A stretch of 64,000 bases of DNA from Mesorhizobium sp. AR02 (GTDB lineage: Bacteria; Pseudomonadota; Alphaproteobacteria; Rhizobiales; Rhizobiaceae), in contig NZ_CP080531.1 in the NCBI RefSeq assembly GCF_024746835.1, positions 620,001 to 684,000 on the forward strand, in the 5' to 3' direction. The notes under the pieces are model-generated. The model did not search any database. It worked only from the letters and a program-made list of their open reading frames with translations, and was not told the origin of the DNA. Position numbers and translations under genes: made by a program. Below, in pieces: positions 16,286 to 24,946 of this stretch (the first letter of the stretch is position 1; each line of letters opens with the position of its first letter).

Positions 16286-18472
16286 TCAGTGATCGCGGTC
16301 GTCATCGTCGTCCTTGGCAGCCTTGCCTTTGCCCTTCTTGTCGCGGGTCAGGCTGGAAATGTCCTTGGCGTCGCGCAGCACGTCGGTCATGCGGCCGAGC
16401 GAGCCGCCCTCGATGCCGATCTCCTTCATCAGATTGTCGATCATCGGCGCCTGCACGCGGTAGCGCAGTGCCGAGTCGATCACCTCGTCGGTGACGTTGC
16501 GGTTGCCGCCCGTGCCGCCATTGAGGCCGTCGACATGTAGGATCTTGATGCCGTCGATCTTCTCCATCGGCTTGACGCTCTCGCGGATGATGCCTTCCAT
16601 GTGGTCGAGCAGCTTGCCGCGCAGGCGCCCGGCACGTGCGCCTTCGGAAAGGATGTTCTCGGCCTCGTTGAGCTGGCGGTGGCCGGCGGCGTCGACCTCG
16701 TAGCGCTGGGCGGCGGCAAGGGCGTGGATCTTCTCCGACTCGGCCGAAGCGACGGCGGCGATCTTCTGCGCCTCGGCCAGGCTCTTCGCCGCCTTCATCT
16801 CGGCGTCCGCTGCGGATGTGATGCGCAGTGCCTCACGCTCGGCCTCGCGCTGTGCGCCGATCAGGTCGGTCAGCTTGCGGCGCTCCGCGATCTCGCGTTC
16901 GCGGGCGGTGAAGGCTTGCTCCTCGGCCTGGACCGCCTTGGCGCGCACGGCTTCGGAAGCGGCGATGGCGGAGGAACGCTCCTGCGTCTTCTTGGCGATG
17001 TCGATCGCCTTCTGGATTTCGGCGATCTCGATCTTCTGGTCACGCTCCACGCCCATCTGCCTGATATCGCGATCCTTGATCAGCCGCGCTTCCTCGATGC
17101 CGCGCTCGGTGGTGATGCGGGCGCGCTCGACCTCTTCGCCGGCCGAAATCTCGGCCTCCTCGAAGGCCTGGCGCTTGGCGATCTGCAACGCTTCGAGATG
17201 GCGCTCGCGTTCGATGCGGACCTCGTCGACGACCCGTTCCTGCGCGATGCGCGCCGTCTCTGTCGCCTGGTTCTCGACGATCTCGGCGCGGCGCTTTTCC
17301 GCTTCGGCCCGGGTCACCTCCAACGCCTTTTCAGCGAGCGCGATCTGACGTTCAAGCTCGGCGACCTCGAGCAATTTCCTGCGTTCGATCTCGAGCTGGC
17401 TCTGCGTGCCTTCGCGCTCGATGCGGGCCTTCTCCAGCGACAGTTCGAGCGCGATCTGCTCGCGTTCGGTCAGTTCGCGCATCTTCATCTCGGTCTCGTC
17501 GAGCGAACGGCGGCGCGCGATCTCACGGCGCTGCGTGTCCTCCTCGCTCTTGATGCGCTCCTCGGTGATGTTGCGCTCCTGGTTGAGTCGCGACTTTTCG
17601 ACCGCTTCGCGCGACGAAAGCTGCGCCTGCTCGGATTCCTGGTCGCGCAGCGCGCGCTCGATGGCGAGCTCCGAACGTTGCGCAGCACGGCGGATCTCGA
17701 CCTCGCGCTCCTGTTCGAGGCGCGCATATTCGCTGTCGCGGTCGATCTCCAGCACCTTGCGCTGGGTGTCGAGATTCTGGTTGCGGATATCGACCAGCGT
17801 GCGCTGCTCGATCTCGTTGCGCATGCGGCGCCTTGTCTCGATCGATTCCGTCAGCTGCGTCAGGCCTTCGGCGTCGAAAGCGTTGGACGGGTCGAAATAT
17901 TCGAGGCTGGTCTGGTCGAGATCGACGATGGCGACGCTTTCCAGCTCAAGCCCATTAGCGGCGAGCGACTCCTCGGCGAGCCTGCGCACCTTGGCGGCGT
18001 AGTCGCCGCGCAATTCGTGCATTTCTTCCAGCGTCATCTGGGCGGCGACGGTGCGCAGGGCGCCGGCGAACTTACCTTCGAGCAATTCGCGCAGGCTGTC
18101 GGGCTGCAGCGTGCGGCGGCCGAGCGTTTGGGCGGCAGCGGCGACCAGTTCGCGGCTGGCGCCGACGCGGACGAAGAATTCGGCGATCAGGTCGACGCGC
18201 ATGCGGTTGCGGGTGATCAGCGCCAGTCCATCCTCGCGGCGCACCTCGATGCGCAGCACGTTCATGTTGACCGGGGTGATCTCGTGCAGCACCGGAATGA
18301 CGAAGGCGCCGCCATTGACCACCACCTTCTCGCCCAGGAAGCCGGTACGCACGAACGCCGTCTCCTTGGTCGAGCGGCGGTAGAGCCAGCGCAAGACGTA
18401 GACGGCGATCACCACGACGACCGCGGCAATGATCAGCCACAACAGGAAAGCGCCAAAGGTCTGCGCGTCCAT
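16286..18472 (-). CDS. flotillin/YqiK-like SPFH-domain protein
   Basis: A 728-residue membrane scaffold-like protein. It has one N-terminal membrane helix (about 8-29, LLWLIIAAVVVVIAVYVLRW), an SPFH/band-7 domain (about 35-220), a very long Glu/Arg/Ala-rich coiled coil (about 230-600), a flotillin-type C-terminal region, and an Asp/Lys-rich tail (KGKGKAAKDDDDDRDH). The ATG follows GGGGAGG at a good distance. Such proteins oligomerise into microdomain scaffolds. No NfeD-like partner gene is adjacent. It is 84 bases downstream of the Liv operon and may be a separate unit. Confidence 0.9.
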   Translation of the reverse strand: MDAQTFGAFLLWLIIAAVVVVIAVYVLRWLYRRSTKETAFVRTGFLGEKVVVNGGAFVIPVLHEITPVNMNVLRIEVRREDGLALITRNRMRVDLIAEFFVRVGASRELVAAAAQTLGRRTLQPDSLRELLEGKFAGALRTVAAQMTLEEMHELRGDYAAKVRRLAEESLAANGLELESVAIVDLDQTSLEYFDPSNAFDAEGLTQLTESIETRRRMRNEIEQRTLVDIRNQNLDTQRKVLEIDRDSEYARLEQEREVEIRRAAQRSELAIERALRDQESEQAQLSSREAVEKSRLNQERNITEERIKSEEDTQRREIARRRSLDETEMKMRELTEREQIALELSLEKARIEREGTQSQLEIERRKLLEVAELERQIALAEKALEVTRAEAEKRRAEIVENQATETARIAQERVVDEVRIERERHLEALQIAKRQAFEEAEISAGEEVERARITTERGIEEARLIKDRDIRQMGVERDQKIEIAEIQKAIDIAKKTQERSSAIAASEAVRAKAVQAEEQAFTAREREIAERRKLTDLIGAQREAEREALRITSAADAEMKAAKSLAEAQKIAAVASAESEKIHALAAAQRYEVDAAGHRQLNEAENILSEGARAGRLRGKLLDHMEGIIRESVKPMEKIDGIKILHVDGLNGGTGGNRNVTDEVIDSALRYRVQAPMIDNLMKEIGIEGGSLGRMTDVLRDAKDISSLTRDKKGKGKAAKDDDDDRDH

Positions 18473-18555
18473 GATCTATCCTCCCCAAGACAATACGGTC
18501 GGCGCGAGGCGACCGATTTCAAACATCCACCTGCAGGGCGGCGAAGTCCAATTCT

Positions 18556-20772
18556 TCATGCCCGCCTCTGCAGCTTCGGCGTGATCGCGTGGAACGCAGC
18601 GATCACCGCGTCAACGAAAGGCGCGTCGTTGATGTTGGCCCGCACCCGCTCGACATGGCGCAAAGGCGTGCGCCGAACCGTCTTCTCGATCGCCTCGAAC
18701 AGAGCGTTGTCGGCTTCCGGATCGTGGAAGGGTTGACCCGGCGAATCGAGCATCGAGACGCCGCCTTCGGGCAGCAGGAAGCGCACCGGGCCGTTCATGC
18801 CGTTGAGCCGCGTCCCGATCCATTCGCCGAAGGCGCGGTTCTCGTCGCGCGTCGTGCGCATCAGCGTGACGTTGGGATTGTGGATGACGAATTTGCGGTT
18901 GCGGAATTTCTCCGGCACGCTGTCGCGTGGACCGAAATTGACCATGTCGAGCGCGCCGGTCGAGCCGACATAAGGCAGTCCGGTGCGGATCGCCGCCCCG
19001 AAGCGATCCTCCGTCGCCGGGAAGACGCCACCGACGATCATGTCGGCGACTTCGGTGGTGGTGAGGTCGAGGAAGGCCGACAGCAGCCGGGAGTCGCCGA
19101 GGTTTTCCATGGCCCGCCCGCCAATGCCGGTGGCGTGGAAGACGAGGCAATCGTAGTCGGCTTCGAGGCGTTTTGTGACCGCTTGCACCAGAGGCGTGGT
19201 AACGCCGAACATGGTGATGCCGACGGCCGGCCGCGCCAGCTTGCGTTTTGCTTCCCAGGCCTCGGCATTGGGCAATTGCGCGACCATGCCGGCCATGGCG
19301 TGCGCGGCGTTGGACAGCACCTGTTCGGTGATCGAGTTCAACCCCTGCACGTCGGCGACCGAATGGAACATCATGATGTCGGCGCCGCCGACATATTTGG
19401 CGACGTCGCCGGCCGCGACCGTCGACACCATCAGCTTGGGGATGCCGACGGGCAGCACCCGCATGCCAGAAGTCGCCAGCGTGGTGCCGCCGGAGCCGCC
19501 TGCCGAGATGATACCGCCGATGCGCGGCTCGCGCTCGATCCAGCGCGCGAAGGCTTCGGCCATGGCGCTGACCGAGCCGCCGCGATCATTGGTGAAGACG
19601 GCGGATGACCCCCGCACGTGCATGCCGGCCACCTGCATGGCAGGAACATCGGCGCTTGTCGGTTTTCCCGATGTCGAGAGATCAACCGTGCGCACGGGCA
19701 GACCCAGCGCCTTCAGCCGGTTGGCGACAAAGCGCAGTTCCTTGCCCTTGGTGTCGAAAGTGCCGACGACCAGCACGGTCCTGCCGATGCGCTCGGCAAA
19801 CGGGATGGCGAAAACCTTCTTCAGGTCCTCCTGCGGCGCGGCCTTGTCGACAGCCGCCTGGCGCAGTTCGGTGACCGGCACATTCCAGCGGTTGGGCAGT
19901 TCGGTGACCGGTCTATAGATGCCGTTCTGCGGCTTCGGCTCGGCCGAACCGGCGCCGGCCCTGTCGACGCGATAGACTTCCGCCAGTTGTTCCCTGGCGT
20001 GCGCCACTTCCGCAGGCGTCACCGGGGCTTCCTCGCCATGGCGGCCGACGCCGAGCAGCCGCTGCTGCAATTCGCGGTCGGCGGCGAGCGCCTTGGCGTC
20101 CATCAGCCGGTTGATGCGGCCATTGACCATGATGGCGACCTGGTTCGACACCGCGGTCGCCACGCCGATATTCTGCTCGATGACCAGTACCGCCATCTCG
20201 CCCTCGGCGGCAAGGTCGACCAGCATCTTCTCGACCTGGTCGACGATGACAGGCGCCAAGCCTTCGGTCGGCTCGTCCATGACCAAAAGCTTCGGGTCGC
20301 TGAGCAGCGCGCGCGAAATCGCCAGCATCTGCTGTTCGCCACCCGACAGCTGCGAGCCGCCATTGCCGCGGCGCTCGGCGAGGCGCGGAAAGGTCTGGTA
20401 GACACGCTCGACCGTCCAGCTGGCGTCGCGCCTGTTGCCGGCGGCAAGGCGCAGATGCTCGTCGACCGTCAGGCTCGGCCAGACGCGGCGGCCTTGCGGC
20501 ACATAGCCGACGCCGAGGCGGTGGATCTCGTGCGGCTCGAGAGAGGTGATCTCGCGACCGTCGACGCGGATCGAACCGGACTTCGCCCGCTTCAGGCCGA
20601 CGATGGTGTTGCACAGCGTCGACTTGCCCATGCCGTTGCGGCCAACCACCGACAGCACGCCGCTTTCCAGTGTCAATGAAACGCCCTGCAGCGCATGGCT
20701 CTCGCCATAGAAGACCTGCAGGTCTTCGATGCGCAACATGGCCTTGGTGGTCTTCCCGGGGCGCTCAGCCAT
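18556..20772 (-). CDS. LivF-type ABC ATPase fused to Tm-1-like/UPF0261 domain
   Basis: A 738-residue fusion. Residues about 13-245 are a branched-chain-type ATPase: Walker A GRNGMGKST (44-52), signature LSGGEQQ (142-148), Walker B LLVMDEPTEG (162-171) and VLVIEQN (195-201). A linker (about 245-330) leads into a complete Tm-1-like/UPF0261 domain from RTVLVVGTFDTKGKE (331) to the end, with IISAGGSGGTTLA and GVTTPLVQAV. The start at 20772 (MAERPGK) overlaps the LivG stop by 8 bases; an open extension to 20853 reads into livG. UPF0261 proteins normally stand alone at about 400 residues, and tomato Tm-1 blocks a viral replicase. What the domain does on an importer ATPase is unknown. Confidence 0.9.
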   Translation of the reverse strand: MAERPGKTTKAMLRIEDLQVFYGESHALQGVSLTLESGVLSVVGRNGMGKSTLCNTIVGLKRAKSGSIRVDGREITSLEPHEIHRLGVGYVPQGRRVWPSLTVDEHLRLAAGNRRDASWTVERVYQTFPRLAERRGNGGSQLSGGEQQMLAISRALLSDPKLLVMDEPTEGLAPVIVDQVEKMLVDLAAEGEMAVLVIEQNIGVATAVSNQVAIMVNGRINRLMDAKALAADRELQQRLLGVGRHGEEAPVTPAEVAHAREQLAEVYRVDRAGAGSAEPKPQNGIYRPVTELPNRWNVPVTELRQAAVDKAAPQEDLKKVFAIPFAERIGRTVLVVGTFDTKGKELRFVANRLKALGLPVRTVDLSTSGKPTSADVPAMQVAGMHVRGSSAVFTNDRGGSVSAMAEAFARWIEREPRIGGIISAGGSGGTTLATSGMRVLPVGIPKLMVSTVAAGDVAKYVGGADIMMFHSVADVQGLNSITEQVLSNAAHAMAGMVAQLPNAEAWEAKRKLARPAVGITMFGVTTPLVQAVTKRLEADYDCLVFHATGIGGRAMENLGDSRLLSAFLDLTTTEVADMIVGGVFPATEDRFGAAIRTGLPYVGSTGALDMVNFGPRDSVPEKFRNRKFVIHNPNVTLMRTTRDENRAFGEWIGTRLNGMNGPVRFLLPEGGVSMLDSPGQPFHDPEADNALFEAIEKTVRRTPLRHVERVRANINDAPFVDAVIAAFHAITPKLQRRA

Positions 20773-21562
20773 GCTTGCCCCCGAGATAAATCTCCTGAAC
20801 CTCGGGATCGGCTTCGATTTCCTGTGGCGTGCCTTCCTTGAACAGGCGGCCATTGTGCATCATCGAGACATATTCCGAGACGCGCAGCGCGACATCGAGA
20901 TCATGCTCGATGATGATGTAGCCGATGTGCTTGGGCAGCGCGTTGAGGATGGCGACGAGGTCGCGGCGTTCGGTCGGCGACAGGCCAGCGGCCGGCTCGT
21001 CGAACAGGATGAAACGGGGGGCGCCGGCCAATGCCAGTGCGATCTCCAGCTGACGCTGCTGGCCGTGGCTCAGGGTCGCCACCAGCGTGTCGCGATAGGC
21101 TTCGAGATGCACGGCGTTGAGGATCGATTCCGCCTGCACCATGTTGACGTCGTTTGCCGCCGGGCGCAGCAGCGAGAACCGCCGGCGTGAGACACCGCGG
21201 CAAGCGAGAAAGATGGAATCGAGGACCGTCAGGCCCTTGAACAGTTGCGAGATCTGATAGGTGCGGCGCAGGCCGCGCCGGATGCGCTCATGCGGCGGCA
21301 GGTCGGTGATGTCCTCGCCGAAGAAGCGGATGCGCCCCGCCGTCGGCAGGAAATCGCCGGTGACCGCGTTGAACAGGGTGGTCTTGCCGGCGCCGTTGGA
21401 GCCGAGGACCGCGCGCCGTTCGCCGGCGGCGATCCTCATGTTGATGCCCGAGAGCGCCACCAGCGCCCCGAAATGCCGCGCCACGCCATCGAGCTCCAGC
21501 GCATAGGCGCCGGTGCTCTGGAGACGGTTTGCTGCGAGGCTTTCGGTCACTGGCGGCTGCAC
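20765..21562 (-). CDS. LivG-type ABC importer ATPase
   Basis: A 265-residue ATPase of the branched-chain/aromatic importer class. It shows Walker A GSNGAGKTT, the LivG-specific LSHGQQRQLEIALAL signature, Walker B FILFDEPAAGLSP, and the C-terminal EVQEIYLGG typical of LivG. The first codon is a GTG at 21562, 13 bases after the binding-protein stop; a GTG four codons later is an alternative. It pairs with the fused LivF protein on the LivH/LivM channel. Confidence 0.92.
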   Translation of the reverse strand: MQPPVTESLAANRLQSTGAYALELDGVARHFGALVALSGINMRIAAGERRAVLGSNGAGKTTLFNAVTGDFLPTAGRIRFFGEDITDLPPHERIRRGLRRTYQISQLFKGLTVLDSIFLACRGVSRRRFSLLRPAANDVNMVQAESILNAVHLEAYRDTLVATLSHGQQRQLEIALALAGAPRFILFDEPAAGLSPTERRDLVAILNALPKHIGYIIIEHDLDVALRVSEYVSMMHNGRLFKEGTPQEIEADPEVQEIYLGGKHG

Positions 21563-21575
21563 TCGAAATCAGGTG

Positions 21576-22823
21576 TTACGGGCAGCTCGGATTGTCGCGG
21601 TTGACCGCGCCGAGCTTCATGAACTCGTCTTCGGGAATGCCGAGGGTCTGGTTGACCTGCGGCACGACCTTGACCAGCTTGTTGAGGAGATTGCCGTCGG
21701 CGCCTTCGGTGACCTCGGTCAGGAAGATGTCGGCGATGGCGTTGCGATTCTTGTCGAGCGACACCTTGCCGGTCGGCGTGTCGAAGGAGAGTTTCGACAG
21801 CGCATCGCGCAGCTTCTTGCCGCCGTCGGAGACGTCGCCGCCGACCTGATCGAGACCGAGCAGCGTCGCCTTCATGTCGACATAGTAGCCATGGGCGAAG
21901 AGCGAGGGTGACGGAAACGCGCCCGGCTGCTTCTTGTAGGCTTCGACGAAGGCTTTCCAGGCCGGCGCGTCATTGGTGTCGGCGGTCGGGCCGGCCGAGG
22001 GCGTGCCCTTCAGCACATCCTTCAACTTGCCTTTCGAGGTCAGCACAGTCTGGTCGACGGTGATCGAGCCGCCGATCAACGGCGCGGTGCCGCCGCTTTG
22101 CTGGTACTGGGTCAGGAAGTTGACGGCATCGGCGCCGCCGAGCGCGACATAGATCGCATCAACGCCTTCAGGGATGGCGGCGATCACCGAGGAGAAATCC
22201 TTGTTGCCGATCGGCACCCAGGACTTCGACGGCACATGGCCGCCGGCCTTGCAGAACTCGGCCATGAAGCCGAACACCTGTGTGTAGGGGAAGGAATAAT
22301 CCTCGGCGACGGTGGCGACCTTCTTGTAGCCCTTGTCCTTGAAAGCATAGGTGCCGAGGCCGGCCATCCACTGCGCGCCATCGGTGGAGAAGCGGAAGAA
22401 ATTCTCCGCCGGATTGCGCAGCGTGGTGTCCTGCGCGGCCGAAGTGCCGTTGATGAAGGTCACATTCGGCTGGGTCTTGGCGTAGTCCTTGACGGCGAGG
22501 CCTTCGTCGCCAGAGAGCGGGCCGACCAGCACCTTGACGCCGTCCTGCTCGACCAGCTTGCGCGCGGCGCGCACAGCGCTGTCGGGCGAAGCGTCGGACG
22601 AACCCTTGACGATTTCGATCTTCTTGCCGGCGACGGTGCCGTTCATCTCGGCAACCGCGGTCATGGCGCCGCGCTCGCCGTCTTCGCCGAGCACCGTGAA
22701 CGGTCCCTCGAAAGTGGCGAGCAGGCCGATCTTGATGGTGTCATCGGCAGCCAGCGCCATCGAAGGCGCGGTCAGTCCGGTGAACACCGCGAGCGCCAGT
22801 AAAGTACGTCTATGCATCCTCAT
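21576..22823 (-). CDS. Liv-type periplasmic substrate-binding protein
   Basis: A 415-residue periplasmic binding protein (Peripla_BP_6 class). Its Sec signal peptide is MRMHRRTLLALAVFTGLTAP with cleavage after MALA-A. GGGAGG lies seven bases before ATG 22823. The mature start (DDTIKIGLLATFEGPFTVLGEDG) is typical of binding proteins for amino acids, amides, urea or aromatic acids. It sits between the permease and ATPase genes of the same operon. The ligand is unknown; the amidohydrolase and FAH enzyme upstream suggest an amide, lactam or aromatic compound. Confidence 0.92.
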   Translation of the reverse strand: MRMHRRTLLALAVFTGLTAPSMALAADDTIKIGLLATFEGPFTVLGEDGERGAMTAVAEMNGTVAGKKIEIVKGSSDASPDSAVRAARKLVEQDGVKVLVGPLSGDEGLAVKDYAKTQPNVTFINGTSAAQDTTLRNPAENFFRFSTDGAQWMAGLGTYAFKDKGYKKVATVAEDYSFPYTQVFGFMAEFCKAGGHVPSKSWVPIGNKDFSSVIAAIPEGVDAIYVALGGADAVNFLTQYQQSGGTAPLIGGSITVDQTVLTSKGKLKDVLKGTPSAGPTADTNDAPAWKAFVEAYKKQPGAFPSPSLFAHGYYVDMKATLLGLDQVGGDVSDGGKKLRDALSKLSFDTPTGKVSLDKNRNAIADIFLTEVTEGADGNLLNKLVKVVPQVNQTLGIPEDEFMKLGAVNRDNPSCP

Positions 22824-22874
22824 GATTTTCCTCCCGTTGATTTCGTTCTGCAGTGGTTCATTCCATCCCGGTTG

Positions 22875-23903
22875 CTAAGGGCCGGGACGCAAGGACTCCT
22901 GGGCAAGATGTGGCTTGATCCTCCCCCACAACCCAAGAATTCCATCCGGTGAGACGAAGACGATCACCAGGAACACCATGCCGATCAGCGTGTTGAAGCG
23001 CTCGGCGCCAACGATGTCGATGGCGAAGGTCTGCATCAGGATAACGACGACCGCGCCGAGAAATGGCCCGATCGGATGGCGCAGGCCGCCGATGACGGCA
23101 ATGATCAGCACGTCGATCGCGGCATCGACGCCGATGGTGCCGGGCGAGACGCGGCCGTTGAACCAGACCAGCAGCACGCCGGCCAACCCCGCGATGACGC
23201 CGGCCAGCAGCCAGGCGAAGACCTTGTGCGCGGTGACGTGATAGCCCAGCGCGCGCATGCGGCGCGGATTGTCGCGGATCGCCTGCAAGGTCATGCCGAA
23301 GGTCGAGCGCGAGCCATAGAGCACGGCGGCATAGGACAGCGCCGCCAGGCCAAGACAGAGGTAATAGAAAGGTTTGGGATCACGCCAGTTGACGCCCCAG
23401 AAGACCGGGGCGCGGATGCCGGCATAACCGGAATGGCCGTTGAAGATGGCGTAGTTCTGCTGCGCGAAATAGTAGGTCGCGGTGGCGATCGCCAGCGTGA
23501 TCATGATGGTGTAGATGCCTTCGGTGCGCACCGAGATCCAGCCGATCAGCGCCGACGCCAATGCCGCCGCGAGAACCGCGAACGGCACCGCGAGCCACCA
23601 CGGCCAGCCGAAGCCGAGAATGTTGGAATTGTTGTTGCCGAGGATGGCGATGGCATAAGCCGCTATGCCCGCGACCGTGATCTGCGCCAGGCTGACCATG
23701 CCGCCATAGCCGGCGAGCAGCATCAGCGACAGGCCGAGCATGCCGAAGATCAAGGAATAGCCACCGATCTGCGTTAGGAAGAAATCCGATGCCACCAGGG
23801 GATAGAGCACCAGTGCGAAGCCAAGGATGATGTGGCCGGCGCCGAGCTTCTCCAGCCAGGTCTGCTGCGGCGTTGCGCCGGTGGTGGCGATGGCCAGGCT
23901 CAT
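22875..23903 (-). CDS. LivM-type ABC importer permease
   Basis: A 342-residue permease with about eight to ten membrane segments. The long cytoplasmic loop carries ALGYHVTAHKVFAW, typical of LivM. The ATG at 23903 overlaps the livH stop (ATGA); the frame is open far upstream but only as an out-of-frame shadow of livH. It forms the translocation pore with LivH. Confidence 0.92.
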   Translation of the reverse strand: MSLAIATTGATPQQTWLEKLGAGHIILGFALVLYPLVASDFFLTQIGGYSLIFGMLGLSLMLLAGYGGMVSLAQITVAGIAAYAIAILGNNNSNILGFGWPWWLAVPFAVLAAALASALIGWISVRTEGIYTIMITLAIATATYYFAQQNYAIFNGHSGYAGIRAPVFWGVNWRDPKPFYYLCLGLAALSYAAVLYGSRSTFGMTLQAIRDNPRRMRALGYHVTAHKVFAWLLAGVIAGLAGVLLVWFNGRVSPGTIGVDAAIDVLIIAVIGGLRHPIGPFLGAVVVILMQTFAIDIVGAERFNTLIGMVFLVIVFVSPDGILGLWGRIKPHLAQESLRPGP

Positions 23904-24946
23904 CTTGCCTTCCCCATGATGCCTTGCGGCCGGACCGCCAGCGTCACCACCATGATGACGAAGGTCAGCACGATGCCATAGGTCGGGAAGTAGACGAGGC
24001 CGATCTGCTCGGCGAGGCCGATCAGCAACGCACCGATAGCGGCGCCAGTGATCGAGCCCATGCCGCCGACGATGACGACGACCAGCGAGGCCAGGAGGTA
24101 GCGGACATCCTCGCCGGGCGCGACGGACAGCGCCGAACCACCGACGACACCGGCAAAGCCGGCAAGGCCGGCGCCGACGGCAAAGACGATGGCGAACACC
24201 GCATGCACATTGACACCCGAGGCCTGCAGCATGGCGCGGTCGTCGACGCCGGCGCGGATCATCATGCCGACGCGGGTCTTGTGCAGCATCAGCCACAGGC
24301 CGACACCGATGACGATCGCCGCCGCCAGCACGACGACGCGGTAGAGCGGATAGGTGAGGAAGACCGAGGCGCCGTTGGAGCGCACTGCAGTGATGATCGG
24401 CAGCGTCAAGGCACCGTCAAGCCATTCCGGCGTTGATATCTGGTAGGTGCCGCCGGCCCACACCGCCAGCATCAAATCGGCGGCGACGATCGAGATGCCG
24501 ATCGAGACCAGGGTCTGGCGCAGATCATCGCCTTCCAGGCGACGGAAGACGAAGACCTGCATGATCACGCCGACGATGGCGAGCACCGCGAAACCGGCGG
24601 CAACGCCGAGCAGCCAGTAGCCGGTGCGGTTGGTGACCTCGTAGCCGATATAGGCGCCGAGCAGATAGAGCGAGCCATGCGCCAGATTGACGTTGCGCAT
24701 CAGGCCGAAGATCAGCGTGAAGCCGCTGGCGACGAGAAAATAGAGGCCGGCCAGCGTGATGCCGTTGAGGATGGCGCTGACGAAGGCCTTTTTCGAGATC
24801 AGGATCGCGTTCAGCCAATCCGGCCAGACAGCGAAGACCAGCCATGCAATCACGGCAGCGGCAAGCAGGCCGACGAGGCCCCAGGCCTGCCGACGTGTCA
24901 TGCCGCCGCTTGTGAGCGACTGAGATGGCTGGTCGAGCAGGCTCAT
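23900..24946 (-). CDS. LivH-type ABC importer permease
   Basis: A 348-residue permease. The hallmark LivH stretch LYFLVASGFTLIFGLMRNVN precedes AHGSLYLLGAYIG, and a later loop with LMLHKTRVGMMIRAGVDDRAM contacts the ATPase. It has an extra N-terminal helix (AWGLVGLLAAAVIAWLVFAV), making it longer than the usual 290-300 residues. Its ATG overlaps the stop of the amidohydrolase by four bases, tying transport to catabolism in one transcript. Confidence 0.92.
   Translation of the reverse strand: MSLLDQPSQSLTSGGMTRRQAWGLVGLLAAAVIAWLVFAVWPDWLNAILISKKAFVSAILNGITLAGLYFLVASGFTLIFGLMRNVNLAHGSLYLLGAYIGYEVTNRTGYWLLGVAAGFAVLAIVGVIMQVFVFRRLEGDDLRQTLVSIGISIVAADLMLAVWAGGTYQISTPEWLDGALTLPIITAVRSNGASVFLTYPLYRVVVLAAAIVIGVGLWLMLHKTRVGMMIRAGVDDRAMLQASGVNVHAVFAIVFAVGAGLAGFAGVVGGSALSVAPGEDVRYLLASLVVVIVGGMGSITGAAIGALLIGLAEQIGLVYFPTYGIVLTFVIMVVTLAVRPQGIMGKAR

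Noticed and set aside
16601..18736. 711-codon open frame on the plus strand
   Set aside because: It is antisense to the flotillin-like gene. The long repetitive Glu/Arg coiled coil in GC-rich DNA leaves the opposite strand free of stops. It has no domain and no ribosome site.
23904..24296. 131-codon N-terminal extension of the LivM-type permease
   Set aside because: The extension is Arg-rich nonsense read out of frame through livH. The ATG at 23903 in an ATGA overlap is the true start.
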